A stretch of 34,321 nt of DNA from Bifidobacterium breve (GTDB taxonomy: Bacteria; Actinomycetota; Acidimicrobiia; Acidimicrobiales; Acidimicrobilacustridaceae). Made by a program: the position numbers and the translations under genes. Under the pieces are notes generated by a model, which was not told where the DNA came from, ran no database searches, and was given only the letters and a program-made list of their open reading frames with translations. The DNA lies in the NCBI GenBank assembly GCA_945878645.1, contig CAMCTW010000007.1:1-34321 (forward strand), in the 5' to 3' direction. Position 1 is the stretch's first letter; the number at the start of each line of letters is the position of its first letter. Positions 15,892-23,650 of the stretch are shown here, in pieces.

Positions 15892-17370
15892 CTAGGAAAA
15901 CAGTTCTCGAACGGCAACTTTGGTGACCTTGCCCATTTGATTACACGGTAGGGCGTCGAGCACGACGTAACGATATGGAACCTTGGCTGGTGCCAACCGT
16001 TCCTTACCCCACGAGCGAAAATCGGTATCGGTGGGACGCTCTGTGCCGTCGGCGACCCACGCCATAGCAACGCGCTCCCCCCATTCGTCGTCGGGCAATC
16101 CAACTACGGCGCAATCGGCCACTGCTGGGTGGGTGCGGAACACTTCTTCAATATCGAGAGCGGAGACTTTTTCACCTCCCGACTTGATGATGTCGACCGA
16201 CGCGCGCCCAAGCAGGCGATAACCATCGGGCGTGAGTTGGGCAACATCGCCGGTGCGGAACCATCCATCGACAAATGATTCGGCCGTTGCATCCGGAAGA
16301 TTCAAATAGCGATTGAACACTTGGTCACCACGAACGAGTAGTTCCCCGCTCTCACTGTCAGCAACGTCAGTTCCAGACTCGTTCACAATTCGAACCTCGA
16401 CTCCGGGGAATGGCCAACCCACGTGACCCGGCACACGTCGATCAAGCGTGTTCCCGAGCGCCATTCCGAGTTCGGTCATTCCGTAACGCTCGAGCAGAAC
16501 ATGCCCACTGATCTTGCTCCATTGCTCAAGCGTCGACACTGGCAACGCCGCCGAACCTGAAACCATCAAGCGCAACGACGCAGCGTCTGCCGACCAACGC
16601 GCCTTCGTTTCGTCATTGGCATCAAGCCACGAACGAACAAGGCGCGAATAGACGGTGGGAACCGCCATGAACACCGTGACCTCACCAGAAGCGAGCCGTT
16701 CCCATGTCGCGAGCGCATCGAAACCACCGGGAGTTTCGATCGCTGCGCCAACCGTGAGCGGCGTGAACGTGACATTCACAAGACCATGGACATGATGGAG
16801 AGGGAGAACACAAACGATGCGATCGGTTGCGCTCCATCCCCACGACTCAACCATTGCGGCACACTGCGCAGCGAGCGAACGATGCGTGTGCACCACGCCT
16901 TTCGGAAGGCCAGTGGTGCCGCTGGTGTAAATGATCATTGCATCGGCATCCGAAAGAACTGATGGAAGCTCAGCTGTGAGCGGCTGTGCAACCGCTTCAC
17001 GAACGTCGATGACCGTCGCTCCGGTAAACGCGGCGATTTCCTGCGCAAGACCCTTGGTCTCCGGTGCACACAGCACATGAGTGACGGCAGAGTCGGTAAT
17101 GGGGTGACGCAGTTCGGCCGGAGGATGTGATGCTTCGAGCGGCAACAGCACGCCACCGGAGCGCCATACGCCAAACGTTCCCGCTAACCACCAACGACCT
17201 GCAGGACAAACGGTGGCGACAACCGCTCCTGGCGTCACTCCCGCATGAACGAGTGCAGCGGCAACTGCGTTCGCAGCACTATCGAGATCGGAATAGGACT
17301 GCGAACCCTCAGCGTCAATGACAGCAACTGACGCGCCAAACTGCGTGAGTTGCATTCCGAACGTGGCCAC
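15892..17370 (-). CDS. Acyl-CoA synthetase, malonyl/methylmalonyl-CoA synthetase-like (MatB/ACSF3)
   Basis: An AMP-forming ligase of 492 residues that makes acyl-CoA from a carboxylic acid, ATP and CoA. The P-loop is IIYTSGTTGLPKGVVHTHRS, the adenylate motif ERYGMTELGMALGN, then GWFRTGDVAQ, GRASVDIIKSGGEKVSALDIEE and the C-terminal MGKVTKVAVREL with the catalytic Lys. The run of ERYGMTE, SVDIIKSGG and NQMGK closely follows MatB/ACSF3, the malonate or methylmalonate ligases, rather than long-chain ligases. The start is uncertain: GTG 17370, eight bases after TACGGT, and ATG 17355 are the candidates; a longer frame to 17454 overlaps the NlpC/P60 gene. It follows that gene by 34 bases and precedes an enoyl-CoA hydratase. 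Together with AccD6 it points to malonyl-CoA metabolism; the substrate is inferred. Confidence 0.88.
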   Translation of the reverse strand: MATFGMQLTQFGASVAVIDAEGSQSYSDLDSAANAVAAALVHAGVTPGAVVATVCPAGRWWLAGTFGVWRSGGVLLPLEASHPPAELRHPITDSAVTHVLCAPETKGLAQEIAAFTGATVIDVREAVAQPLTAELPSVLSDADAMIIYTSGTTGLPKGVVHTHRSLAAQCAAMVESWGWSATDRIVCVLPLHHVHGLVNVTFTPLTVGAAIETPGGFDALATWERLASGEVTVFMAVPTVYSRLVRSWLDANDETKARWSADAASLRLMVSGSAALPVSTLEQWSKISGHVLLERYGMTELGMALGNTLDRRVPGHVGWPFPGVEVRIVNESGTDVADSESGELLVRGDQVFNRYLNLPDATAESFVDGWFRTGDVAQLTPDGYRLLGRASVDIIKSGGEKVSALDIEEVFRTHPAVADCAVVGLPDDEWGERVAMAWVADGTERPTDTDFRSWGKERLAPAKVPYRYVVLDALPCNQMGKVTKVAVRELFS

Positions 17371-17404
17371 GGATCTCAACCGTACCCACCAAACTTGCTC
17401 TTGC

Positions 17405-18514
17405 TCAGAGATTGAGACGGCCGTAGCCCGATGGGCGCATCCACCAACCCTCAAGTGCGGTCACGGCAACACCACCAGAACCAAATGCATGCACTAGTTG
17501 GTCGTTGCCCATGTAGATGGCCAAATGGGCCGAACCGCTACTGCCCCAGAACACAAAGTCGCCCGGCTGAAGCTGCGAGGCCGAGATACGCGTAGTCATT
17601 GCATAGACCGCGCCGCTGAAATGCGGGAGGCTGACGCCGGCTTGGCCAAATGCCCATTGAGTGAAGCCCGAGCAGTCGAACGCGTTCGGACCAGCAGCCG
17701 CCCAGACATAGGGGCTTCCGACTTTGGTCAGACCAGCACGGATGGCGGCGTTGGCAACCGTGCCGTTTGCGGGAGGAACGTTGACAGGCCCCTGGCTTGA
17801 ACTGCGAGAACTCGATCCGACGCTGGCACTGCGGCGGGCCGCGGCTGCAGCAGCAGCAGCAGCAGCCCGGATTACTTCTTGTTCTCTGCGAACCAACTCG
17901 GCGACTTCGCCCTGGGCCTTGGCGTTTAATGCGGCCTGTTCGTCGCGCTGCGCCTTGGCCTGATTCCGAGCAGTTTCGATCTCCTCAGCGCTGGCCTTAG
18001 CTTCCGCCTCGGCCCCGGCGAGGCGTGTCGCATCCTCTTCTGCTTGATTGCGGGCTGCGTTCAGCGCATCGACATAGTCCTGGCGATTGCCTGACAATGA
18101 GGACATGTAGGTCGTGGAGATAGCCCCGCTCGATGCGTCGTCGGTGAGCAACGCGTCGGCCGCCGCACCATCGGTTCCGCCCTTGTAGGCCTTAACGGCA
18201 TACCCACGAAGTTCACCGGCCCGCTTTTCCATCTCGGCTTTGGTGATGGTGGCCATGCGCTTCGCTTCGGCCACCGCGGCCTCGGCCTGATGAAGCTTGA
18301 AGTTGGCGGCCTCGAACCGGGCGTTAACTTCCATCATGGCCCCGTCGAGTTGATTCAGACGGGCAGCAATCTTGGCCGCTTCGGCCCGCTTATCGGAAAG
18401 CTGATCGGCGCCCACAGGCGGCACGACGAGGCCGGCAAGAACAGCAAAGCCGAGCAGAACCGCCAGCGTGCGCAGGCGAAGAACGAAGCGGAGTGGTCGG
18501 CGGGGGGTCGACAT
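17405..18514 (-). CDS. NlpC/P60 peptidoglycan endopeptidase with N-terminal coiled coil
   Basis: A 369-residue exported cell-wall hydrolase of the RipA/P60 type, which cuts peptide stems in peptidoglycan. A signal peptide spans about residues 1-37 (basic start, then LAVLLGFAVLAGLVV and a cut near VGADQ). A long coiled coil follows (about 40-225: KRAEAAKIAARLNQLDGAMM onward), then a poly-Ala/Ser linker, then the catalytic domain (about 250-369). The catalytic Cys281 is in NAFDCSGF, with His330 in AHLAIYMG and His342 in LVHAFG. The coiled coil probably docks on a divisome activator or autoinhibits the enzyme, as in RipA/RipC relatives. ATG 18514 is preferred to TTG 18523. A 166-base structured leader separates it from tRNA-Gly. 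Six CAG repeats encode part of the Ala linker. Confidence 0.93.
   Translation of the reverse strand: MSTPRRPLRFVLRLRTLAVLLGFAVLAGLVVPPVGADQLSDKRAEAAKIAARLNQLDGAMMEVNARFEAANFKLHQAEAAVAEAKRMATITKAEMEKRAGELRGYAVKAYKGGTDGAAADALLTDDASSGAISTTYMSSLSGNRQDYVDALNAARNQAEEDATRLAGAEAEAKASAEEIETARNQAKAQRDEQAALNAKAQGEVAELVRREQEVIRAAAAAAAAAARRSASVGSSSRSSSQGPVNVPPANGTVANAAIRAGLTKVGSPYVWAAAGPNAFDCSGFTQWAFGQAGVSLPHFSGAVYAMTTRISASQLQPGDFVFWGSSGSAHLAIYMGNDQLVHAFGSGGVAVTALEGWWMRPSGYGRLNL
17848..17865. repeat. (CAG)6 trinucleotide repeat in the NlpC/P60 linker
   Basis: Six tandem CAG units on the plus strand (GCT-type, Ala codons on the coding strand) lie in a ten-Ala linker between the coiled coil and the catalytic domain. 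Unit gain or loss would keep the frame and change linker length. Confidence 0.85.
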
Positions 18515-18569
18515 GAAGCTCAAGTTTCACATGGTCCTATTACAAACCGCAACCCATTCGTCATGAAAC

Positions 18570-18632
18570 TGACATATTTGGAGGAGCGATCCCAAGGGCC
18601 CATTGGGATCGCTCAGATGCGGCCATATGTCA
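18570..18632 (-). promoter_or_regulatory. Nested dyad in the NlpC/P60 leader
   Basis: An inner perfect 12-bp stem, GAGCGATCCCAA (18584-18595) with TTGGGATCGCTC (18603-18614) around GGGCCCA, is framed by an outer 8-bp stem, TGACATAT (18570-18577) with ATATGTCA (18625-18632). No T run follows in either direction, so it is not a standard terminator. A smaller hairpin (CGGGA/TCCCG near 18644-18662) lies further upstream. The position is 56-118 bases before the hydrolase start. It may be a structured RNA leader or a protein-binding region. Confidence 0.5.
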
Positions 18633-18680
18633 CGGACTGTCATCGGGAGACCGACGGTTCCCGGCTGACCCTTCAATTCC

Positions 18681-18718
18681 ATAAGAAAAGCCCCGGCCGA
18701 AGCCGGGGCTTTTCTTAT
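18681..18718. terminator. Intrinsic terminator of tRNA-Gly
   Basis: A perfect 17-bp stem: ATAAGAAAAGCCCCGGC (18681-18697) and GCCGGGGCTTTTCTTAT (18702-18718) around CGAA. On the minus strand the stem ends in a T-rich run. It abuts the encoded CCA end of tRNA-Gly, overlapping it by one base. Confidence 0.92.
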
Positions 18719-18793
18719 GGAGCGGACGACGAGATTCGAACTCGCGACCCTCACCTTGGCAAGGTGATGCTCTACCAGCTGAGCCACGTCCGC
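18718..18793 (-). tRNA. tRNA-Gly(GCC), CCA encoded
   Basis: Acceptor GCGGACG/CGTCCGC, D stem GCTC/GAGC, anticodon stem TCACC/GGTGA with loop TTGCCAA (anticodon GCC), T stem GCGAG/CTCGT (closing G-U pair) and discriminator U, matching bacterial tRNA-Gly. The body is 18721-18793 and CCA is encoded at 18718-18720. Confidence 0.96.
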
Positions 18794-18803
18794 AGAAGGA
18801 GAC

Positions 18804-18809
18804 ACCCTA
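18804..18809 (-). promoter_or_regulatory. -10 box of tRNA-Gly
   Basis: TAGGGT on the minus strand, 10 bases before the mature 5' end, with a possible -35 TTGCCT 16 bases further upstream. Confidence 0.5.
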
Positions 18810-18844
18810 CCAATGGCGGCTCCCAAGGCAAAAACCGAAGCGAA

Positions 18845-19492
18845 TTACGACTCGGCGCCCAATCGCTCGAGGGCCGCGGCGACGAGCGATGCACAGTGAG
18901 GGTCGAGATCGAGGGCCAACGCTGCGGCCTGGCCGCGAGGACCCATCTTTGGCACGGTGCGCACGAGGACGTCGATCATTTTTTCATCACCAAGTTGGGT
19001 GGTGACAGGAATGAACTGCGTCTGCAAGAACACCAGACACAGCGAGTCTTCATGCACCTGCACCGCTGGCGATCGACCATCGACATCGGCAATTCCGCCT
19101 TTGCCAAGACCTTGTTTCGAGACCAACGCCTGCACGCGTTCGATGGTGTCATCACCGTCAACGCCGTATCCAACGTCACTGAGGATCTCCCCCACCAATG
19201 CGGCATGACGTTTACGCGCTTCGATACGCCACTTCAAATATCCCGCGCGACCTTCGGGTTGCTCGGTGCGCGGGTAGGCCCAGCGTCGCAAATGGTGAGC
19301 TCGCGCAGCGAGCAATTGCGCGTCGTCGGCTTCAGGGTCAAGCGTCTTCACCCATTCGCACATCAGCCCTGAATGAGCGAGTTCTTTGGGGCGAGTCACC
19401 TCAACGCCATCAACGGCATAAGTAACGGTGAATGGATCATCAGCATTCGCAGCATCAATCGCTGCTAACGCGTCATCAAAACGTGTACTCAT
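18845..19492 (-). CDS. DUF4202 family protein
   Basis: A 215-residue soluble protein of the DUF4202 family, with no established function. The family hallmark is visible: a His-rich, HD-like helix ARAHHLRRWAYPR at 63-75 and GRAGYLKWRIEARKRHA at 81-97. The repeated His/Arg pattern suggests a metal-binding all-helical domain resembling HD hydrolases, but this is inference. No signal peptide is present. A small gene lies 12 bases upstream on the same strand, so the two are probably cotranscribed. It ends 35 bases before the tRNA-Gly promoter. Confidence 0.85.
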   Translation of the reverse strand: MSTRFDDALAAIDAANADDPFTVTYAVDGVEVTRPKELAHSGLMCEWVKTLDPEADDAQLLAARAHHLRRWAYPRTEQPEGRAGYLKWRIEARKRHAALVGEILSDVGYGVDGDDTIERVQALVSKQGLGKGGIADVDGRSPAVQVHEDSLCLVFLQTQFIPVTTQLGDEKMIDVLVRTVPKMGPRGQAAALALDLDPHCASLVAAALERLGAES

Positions 19493-19504
19493 GATGTCTA
19501 CCGC

Positions 19505-19726
19505 TCAGCTTTTGGGACGAAGATCGATGGTGAGCGTGAGGATGCCGTCATCAAGGGTGGCGGTGGCGTCAGCGATGATGGCGAAGTCCTGAAAATCGTT
19601 CTGTGCTTGTTCAATGAAGCGAGCACGCTCATCGCCACCAATCGGCGGAAGATTGCGACCCTTTACCGCGGCGGCCCGGTCTCGGAACCGCTGAAGCATT
19701 GCATCAAGATCAAGTTCGTTAGCCAT
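19505..19726 (-). CDS. Small protein of unknown function (73 residues)
   Basis: I do not recognise the family. The protein starts MANELDLDAMLQRFRDRAAA, an amphipathic helix, and ends with alternating residues LDDGILTLTIDLRPKS that look like a beta hairpin. This gives a compact alpha/beta layout without membrane segments. The coding case is good: ATG 19726 lies six bases after TAGCGT (a leaderless box), the DUF4202 gene follows after 12 bases, and no other frame is better. A partner role for DUF4202 is a guess from adjacency. Confidence 0.72.
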   Translation of the reverse strand: MANELDLDAMLQRFRDRAAAVKGRNLPPIGGDERARFIEQAQNDFQDFAIIADATATLDDGILTLTIDLRPKS

Positions 19727-19732
19727 GGCCCA

Positions 19733-19738
19733 ACGCTA
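19733..19738 (-). promoter_or_regulatory. -10 box for the leaderless small-protein/DUF4202 transcript
   Basis: TAGCGT on the minus strand, six bases before ATG 19726, placed between this gene and the upstream Thr-rich gene (stop at 19741-19743). Confidence 0.55.
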
Positions 19739-19740
19739 GA

Positions 19741-20382
19741 TCAGACAAGACCAAGATCGTCGCGAGTCACAAACGGATCTGGTCGCAACGCCTCGGCCAA
19801 CATCGGGCTCACAGGACCAACAGGACCGGTTGTGTCGGGTATGCCACCGGAGCCAATTCCGTCACTGTCGCTCGGAAGCCTGCCCCCCGGTCGAGTCGCT
19901 TGCCAATAGAAGTAGGTGAGCACCCCCATCGCAACGGCCGCTAGTAGTAGCAACGTGACAACAACAGCAATCTTTTTTCCGGTGGACCAGAACGGCGAAC
20001 CCTTGTCACTTGAGCCTTTGCTGCCCGACCCCACCGCAGCCACGACCGTCGTGGTTGTGGAAGAAGACGTGGTTGTGCTTGGCGTGCTCGAGGTGGAACT
20101 CGCCGTCGCACTGCGCTGAGTCGTCGATGTGTTGCGCTGCGTGGTGGTGGTCTGCGGTGCTCCCGTAGTGGTCGGCGCCGCGGTGGTCGTTGTTGGCGCC
20201 GTCGTGGTTGTTGTGGGCGCAACCGTGGACGTCGTGGTTGTCGTAACTGGCGCCGTCGTGATTGTCGTATCTTCTGCCCCGACGGGACCGGCGCCGATCG
20301 CGAACATCGAAATCATGAGCATCAGTGCTGCACCACTCAGGGCCGCGACGGAGGCTCGGCGGGGGAAAGACGGGCGGATCAC
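19741..20382 (-). CDS. Thr-rich single-pass membrane protein
   Basis: A 213-residue protein with an N-terminal signal segment (VAALSGAALMLMISMFAIGA, cut near VGAED), a long Thr/Ser/Pro-poor-in-charge stretch (about residues 37-125, many TTTT runs), a transmembrane helix (about 140-162: KIAVVVTLLLLAAVAMGVLTY) and a basic/Gly-rich cytoplasmic tail ending RPDPFVTRDDLGLV. The Thr-rich part should be outside the cell and may be O-mannosylated, as such linkers are in actinobacteria. The GTG at 20382 is used because TAGGGT lies seven bases upstream; the frame is open to 20505 but that would overlap the glycosylase gene. It could be an anchor or surface spacer; no domain with a known activity is visible. 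Confidence 0.75.
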   Translation of the reverse strand: MIRPSFPRRASVAALSGAALMLMISMFAIGAGPVGAEDTTITTAPVTTTTTSTVAPTTTTTAPTTTTAAPTTTGAPQTTTTQRNTSTTQRSATASSTSSTPSTTTSSSTTTTVVAAVGSGSKGSSDKGSPFWSTGKKIAVVVTLLLLAAVAMGVLTYFYWQATRPGGRLPSDSDGIGSGGIPDTTGPVGPVSPMLAEALRPDPFVTRDDLGLV

Positions 20383-20389
20383 GGGTGCA

Positions 20390-20395
20390 ACCCTA
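20390..20395 (-). promoter_or_regulatory. -10 box for the leaderless Thr-rich gene
   Basis: TAGGGT on the minus strand, seven bases before GTG 20382, in the gap after the glycosylase stop at 20424. Confidence 0.55.
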
Positions 20396-20423
20396 GACCG
20401 GCGGCCGATGAAGTCCCGGGCGA

Positions 20424-21209
20424 TCAACGCTGGTGCTGAGGACAGGAGTACGTCGTACGCCCACCAATAGTCCTGCGCAGCAACGCTGCTCCATCGGTCG
20501 GGCACAACCCGCCGCGTTGGCGCGAGTCCTGCAGATCGCCGAGATGTGAGCCCCCCCGCCTACCTAACACTCGCAATGTTGAGCGCATCGTCTTCCTCAA
20601 CTTCGCAACGTCATCAGCGGTCAGCGAACCCGCTGCTCGAGCCGGATCAAAACCAGCGCGCCACAAGGTCTCATCGGTTAAAAGATTTCCTAAGCCGGCG
20701 ATGCGCGCCTGATCCATGAGTCGAGCCTTTAACGGAGCGTTACTCTCGGCCAGGATCGCTGTGAGTTGTGCGACCGAAACATCGCCGGCATCGGGGCCAA
20801 GTCGCTCTTCCTCGGGATCAAGTTCCACTCCACCTAAACGACGCGGATCACGAAGACGCAATGCTCCCCCGTCGTCAAAATGCACCGCGAATCGTTCCCA
20901 TGCTGGATCTTTTCGATGACTCGAATATTCGAGACCATCGATTGCGGCAACCCCGTCGAGTTCCAACACGCCTGTCATACCGAATCGCAACCCAAGTGTC
21001 GGCCCATCATCACTCGTGTCGAGCAACAACAACTTTCCGCGACGGCGATCAGCAACAAACGAGCGACCAACTAACGCAGCGACCACCGAGCCTTGATCAG
21101 CCCCGCCCTTGAGAAACCAAGCATCGGGCGCGTCGACAGCAACGATGCGGCGACCCAAGGTTGCCGCCGCTGCTTGCCGGTAGATCTCAACCTCGAGCAT
21201 CTCCGGCAT
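20424..21209 (-). CDS. Fpg/Nei family DNA glycosylase, variant zinc finger
   Basis: A 261-residue base-excision repair enzyme that removes oxidised bases and nicks the abasic site. The N-terminus is MPEMLEVEIYRQ, giving the Pro2 nucleophile and Glu3. The helix-two-turn-helix region is near RIAGLGNLLTDETLW (residues about 169-183), with the conserved N/G loop. The C-terminal zinc finger reads CPTDG, then GGRTTYSCPQHQ: the usual four cysteines (CxxC...CxxC) are Cys, Asp, Cys and His. The beta-hairpin that contacts the lesion is kept (RTIGGRTTY). The start ATG lies five bases after the stop of the PLP enzyme gene, so the gene rides on the methionine operon. Whether it is Fpg or Nei type cannot be settled here. 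Confidence 0.88.
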   Translation of the reverse strand: MPEMLEVEIYRQAAAATLGRRIVAVDAPDAWFLKGGADQGSVVAALVGRSFVADRRRGKLLLLDTSDDGPTLGLRFGMTGVLELDGVAAIDGLEYSSHRKDPAWERFAVHFDDGGALRLRDPRRLGGVELDPEEERLGPDAGDVSVAQLTAILAESNAPLKARLMDQARIAGLGNLLTDETLWRAGFDPARAAGSLTADDVAKLRKTMRSTLRVLGRRGGSHLGDLQDSRQRGGLCPTDGAALLRRTIGGRTTYSCPQHQR

Positions 21210-21214
21210 AACGA

Positions 21215-22399
21215 CTACTTAATCTGATCGATGGCTTGCGCGAAATCGGCCACGAGGTCATCGGCATGTTCGAGCCCAACCGACACACGAATAGTCGAGG
21301 GTTCGATCCCTGCAGCCGCGAGTTCCTCAGGGCTCAACGCCACATGCGTGGTTGATGCAGGGTGCGTCACAAGCGTTTCCGGGCCACCCAACGAGGTCGC
21401 TAACTGCGCAATGCATACCGCTTCGACAAACGTTCGGCCCTCATCGAGTCCACCTTCGAGTTCAAAGGCCAACTGCCCACCCGGCAGATCGAGTTGACGC
21501 TGCGCCAGTTCATATTGCGGATGCGATGGAAGGCCGGGCCAACGAACGGTCTTTACTTTTGGGTGCGATTCAAGGAACTCGGCCAACACGCCCGCATTTT
21601 TGCTTTGACGCTCAAGCCGCACGCCCAAGGTTCGCAGTCCACGCAACGCGTTCATGGCATCGAACGGTGACGCGACCGCACCTTGAATCACTGCATAGGA
21701 GTAGAGCCAATCGATGTACTCGGCCGATCCAGCAACAACGCCGATTGTTGCGTCGTTATGCCCCGCGATTCCCTTCGTGGCCGAATGCACCACAAGGTCA
21801 ATGCCGAACTCAAGCGGACGTTGAGCAAGAGGGGTCGCAAAGGTCGAATCGACAACCTTGATGGGCCCCTTGATGGCACCAAGTTCGGCAAGATCAACAA
21901 GGTCGAGCCTCGGGTTGGCTGGTGTCTCGGCGTAGATCATGGTGGTACGCCCAGGAATCACCGCAGCAGCGAACGCACCGGGTTCCGTGCCATCGACAAA
22001 CGTGACATCGATACCGAAACGCAGGCACACCGCCTGAAACAGGAGTTGCGTTGCTCCATAAAGCTGGTTCTGCGTGACGATGTGATCACCGGTCGAGCAC
22101 AGTCCCAACACCACCGCGCTGATTGCACCCATCCCCGAAGCAAAGGCGCGGGCCTTTTCCGCGCCCTCGAGTTGGGCGATTGCATCCTCAAAGCCAGCAA
22201 CTGTGGGGTTGCCGTAACGGCCGTAGAACCGCGAAGAGCCAACGCCAGTCGCCATCTCGCGAGCTTCGGCGACGGTGGGCGTCACGAATGTGGTGGTCGC
22301 CCAAAGAATCGGAGCGAGCGCGGTGTCGTTATCGGCACGACCAGCACGAATAGCGCGAGTCTCAGGATGAAGTTCGGAGTTGTCGTGATTGTTCGTCAT
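21215..22399 (-). CDS. Cys/Met metabolism PLP enzyme (MetB/MetZ-type)
   Basis: A 394-residue gamma-elimination/replacement enzyme of the trans-sulfuration family. The PLP-binding Lys209 is in VVHSATKGIAGHND; the phosphate-binding YGRYGNPT is near 59-66, and ASGMGAISA near 88-96. This family includes cystathionine gamma-synthase, O-acetylhomoserine or O-succinylhomoserine sulfhydrylase and cystathionine lyases. The coding region overlaps the metX stop by four bases (ATGA), and MetX makes O-acyl-homoserine, so the enzyme probably uses that product to make cystathionine or homocysteine. Sequence alone does not separate the two. It is covered by the same SAM-riboswitch transcript as metX. Confidence 0.9.
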   Translation of the reverse strand: MTNNHDNSELHPETRAIRAGRADNDTALAPILWATTTFVTPTVAEAREMATGVGSSRFYGRYGNPTVAGFEDAIAQLEGAEKARAFASGMGAISAVVLGLCSTGDHIVTQNQLYGATQLLFQAVCLRFGIDVTFVDGTEPGAFAAAVIPGRTTMIYAETPANPRLDLVDLAELGAIKGPIKVVDSTFATPLAQRPLEFGIDLVVHSATKGIAGHNDATIGVVAGSAEYIDWLYSYAVIQGAVASPFDAMNALRGLRTLGVRLERQSKNAGVLAEFLESHPKVKTVRWPGLPSHPQYELAQRQLDLPGGQLAFELEGGLDEGRTFVEAVCIAQLATSLGGPETLVTHPASTTHVALSPEELAAAGIEPSTIRVSVGLEHADDLVADFAQAIDQIK

Positions 22400-23604
22400 G
22401 AGTTTTTAAGGTTCGTTTCAATCTCAGCGAGGAAAGGTTTCAGCGCGGCACCAACAGCCTGATGTTCGGTGAGGAAACCATCGTGGCCCGCTTTGGAATG
22501 AATGATCTCGTGGCGACTGCTTCCGCCATTACTCACAATCTCATCGTGCAAGAACTGCTGTTGACGCGTCGGATAGAGCCCGTCACTGCTAATGGAAAGC
22601 GTCAGTAGCGGAGCCGAGAGTCGAGCGAGGGCGCGCTGCAACCCACCACGACCGCGACCGACATCGTGGAGATCCATGGCTTTATTGATCACCAAGTAGG
22701 AATTGGCGTCGAATCGGCGAATCAGTTTTTCGGCCTGGTAATCGAGATAGCCCTCAACCGCATAGCGCTGCCACGGGGCAAACCCTCGATCCATCACGTC
22801 TTTTTCGTGACGACCTTGCTTTGCGTCGATTAGTTCTTCGCTCTGATAGGTCAGGGTTGCTTGTTCACGCGCCAAACCAAGCCCAAAGTGCGGGCCTTCG
22901 TTTGGAGCAGCGTCGTAGTAGTCGCCGCCATTCCATTTGGGATCAAGAACGATCGTGCTTCGTTGCACGCTTGATTGACCGATCTGAAATGCGCTTGCCG
23001 CAACACAGCTCGCGAGCGGCGCAAGTGACCGCACGCGATCGGGGTACATGATTCCCCATTCAAGAACTTGCATTCCGCCCATCGATCCACCGATAACCGA
23101 AAACCATTTAGCAATACCGAGTTCATCGGCAACCGCTGCTTGGGTTCGCACAATGTCGCGAATCGTCACGACCGGGAATGACGAACCATACCGACGGCCT
23201 GTATCGGGATCGATTGACGAAGGCCCGGTTGTGCCTTGGCAACCGCCAAGCACGTTCGTGCACACGATGAAGTACTGATTCGTATCGATTGCTCGACCCG
23301 GACCGATCAGCGGATCCCACCAACCATCGGTTGGGTGACCAGGACCACTCGGGCCTGCGGCATGACTGTCACCAGTCAGCGCATGGCAAACGAGAATGGC
23401 ATTCGATGCGTCGGCGTTCAGTTCGCCCCAGGTTTCATAAGCAACAGTCACGCCCTTAAGCGAACCGCCTCCTTCGAGTTGAAACTTTCGGTTGACATCA
23501 AACGCGACGAAGCGCCGCTGACCGACCGGGTCACCGGGTTGCCACGCGCCAGAGGCGGGTAGCGGTTCGACGCTCAGGGGCGCCCGAACATTCACTTCGG
23601 TCAA
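22396..23604 (-). CDS. metX: Homoserine O-acetyltransferase
   Basis: Transfers an acyl group from acetyl-CoA (succinyl-CoA in some members) to homoserine, the first committed step of methionine synthesis. It is an alpha/beta-hydrolase fold of 402 residues. The catalytic triad is visible: Ser174 in GGSMGGMQ, Asp341 in SSDGLYP and His374 in KAGHDGF. NVLGGCQGTTGP (about 118-129) is typical of MetX. The start is a TTG at 23604, supported by GAGGAG five bases upstream. It is the first gene of a metX-metB-glycosylase unit, and a SAM-I/IV-type riboswitch sits 47 bases upstream. Acetyl versus succinyl specificity is not resolved. Confidence 0.95.
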   Translation of the reverse strand: MTEVNVRAPLSVEPLPASGAWQPGDPVGQRRFVAFDVNRKFQLEGGGSLKGVTVAYETWGELNADASNAILVCHALTGDSHAAGPSGPGHPTDGWWDPLIGPGRAIDTNQYFIVCTNVLGGCQGTTGPSSIDPDTGRRYGSSFPVVTIRDIVRTQAAVADELGIAKWFSVIGGSMGGMQVLEWGIMYPDRVRSLAPLASCVAASAFQIGQSSVQRSTIVLDPKWNGGDYYDAAPNEGPHFGLGLAREQATLTYQSEELIDAKQGRHEKDVMDRGFAPWQRYAVEGYLDYQAEKLIRRFDANSYLVINKAMDLHDVGRGRGGLQRALARLSAPLLTLSISSDGLYPTRQQQFLHDEIVSNGGSSRHEIIHSKAGHDGFLTEHQAVGAALKPFLAEIETNLKNS

Positions 23605-23650
23605 TGCAACTCCTCGAACTGGTTGTTGCCGCCACCGGAGGGTGGAGGCC

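Noticed and set aside
18524-18680. c-di-AMP (ydaO-type) riboswitch before the NlpC/P60 gene
   Set aside because: The context suggested it, but the conserved ydaO core stretches could not be found.
18721-18793. Reading tRNA-Gly as tRNA-Ala(GGC)
   Set aside because: This came from reading the loop on the wrong strand; the minus strand loop is TTGCCAA (GCC), and U73 without a G3-U70 pair fits glycine.
18290-19372. Long plus-strand frame of 360 codons
   Set aside because: It runs antisense through the NlpC/P60 gene start, the leader, a terminator and tRNA-Gly, has an unnatural composition, and is a shadow of the DUF4202 gene.
20060-20280. Repetitive GTGGT-rich stretch as a CRISPR or satellite
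   Set aside because: It encodes the Thr-rich part of the membrane protein; units are irregular and there are no spacers.
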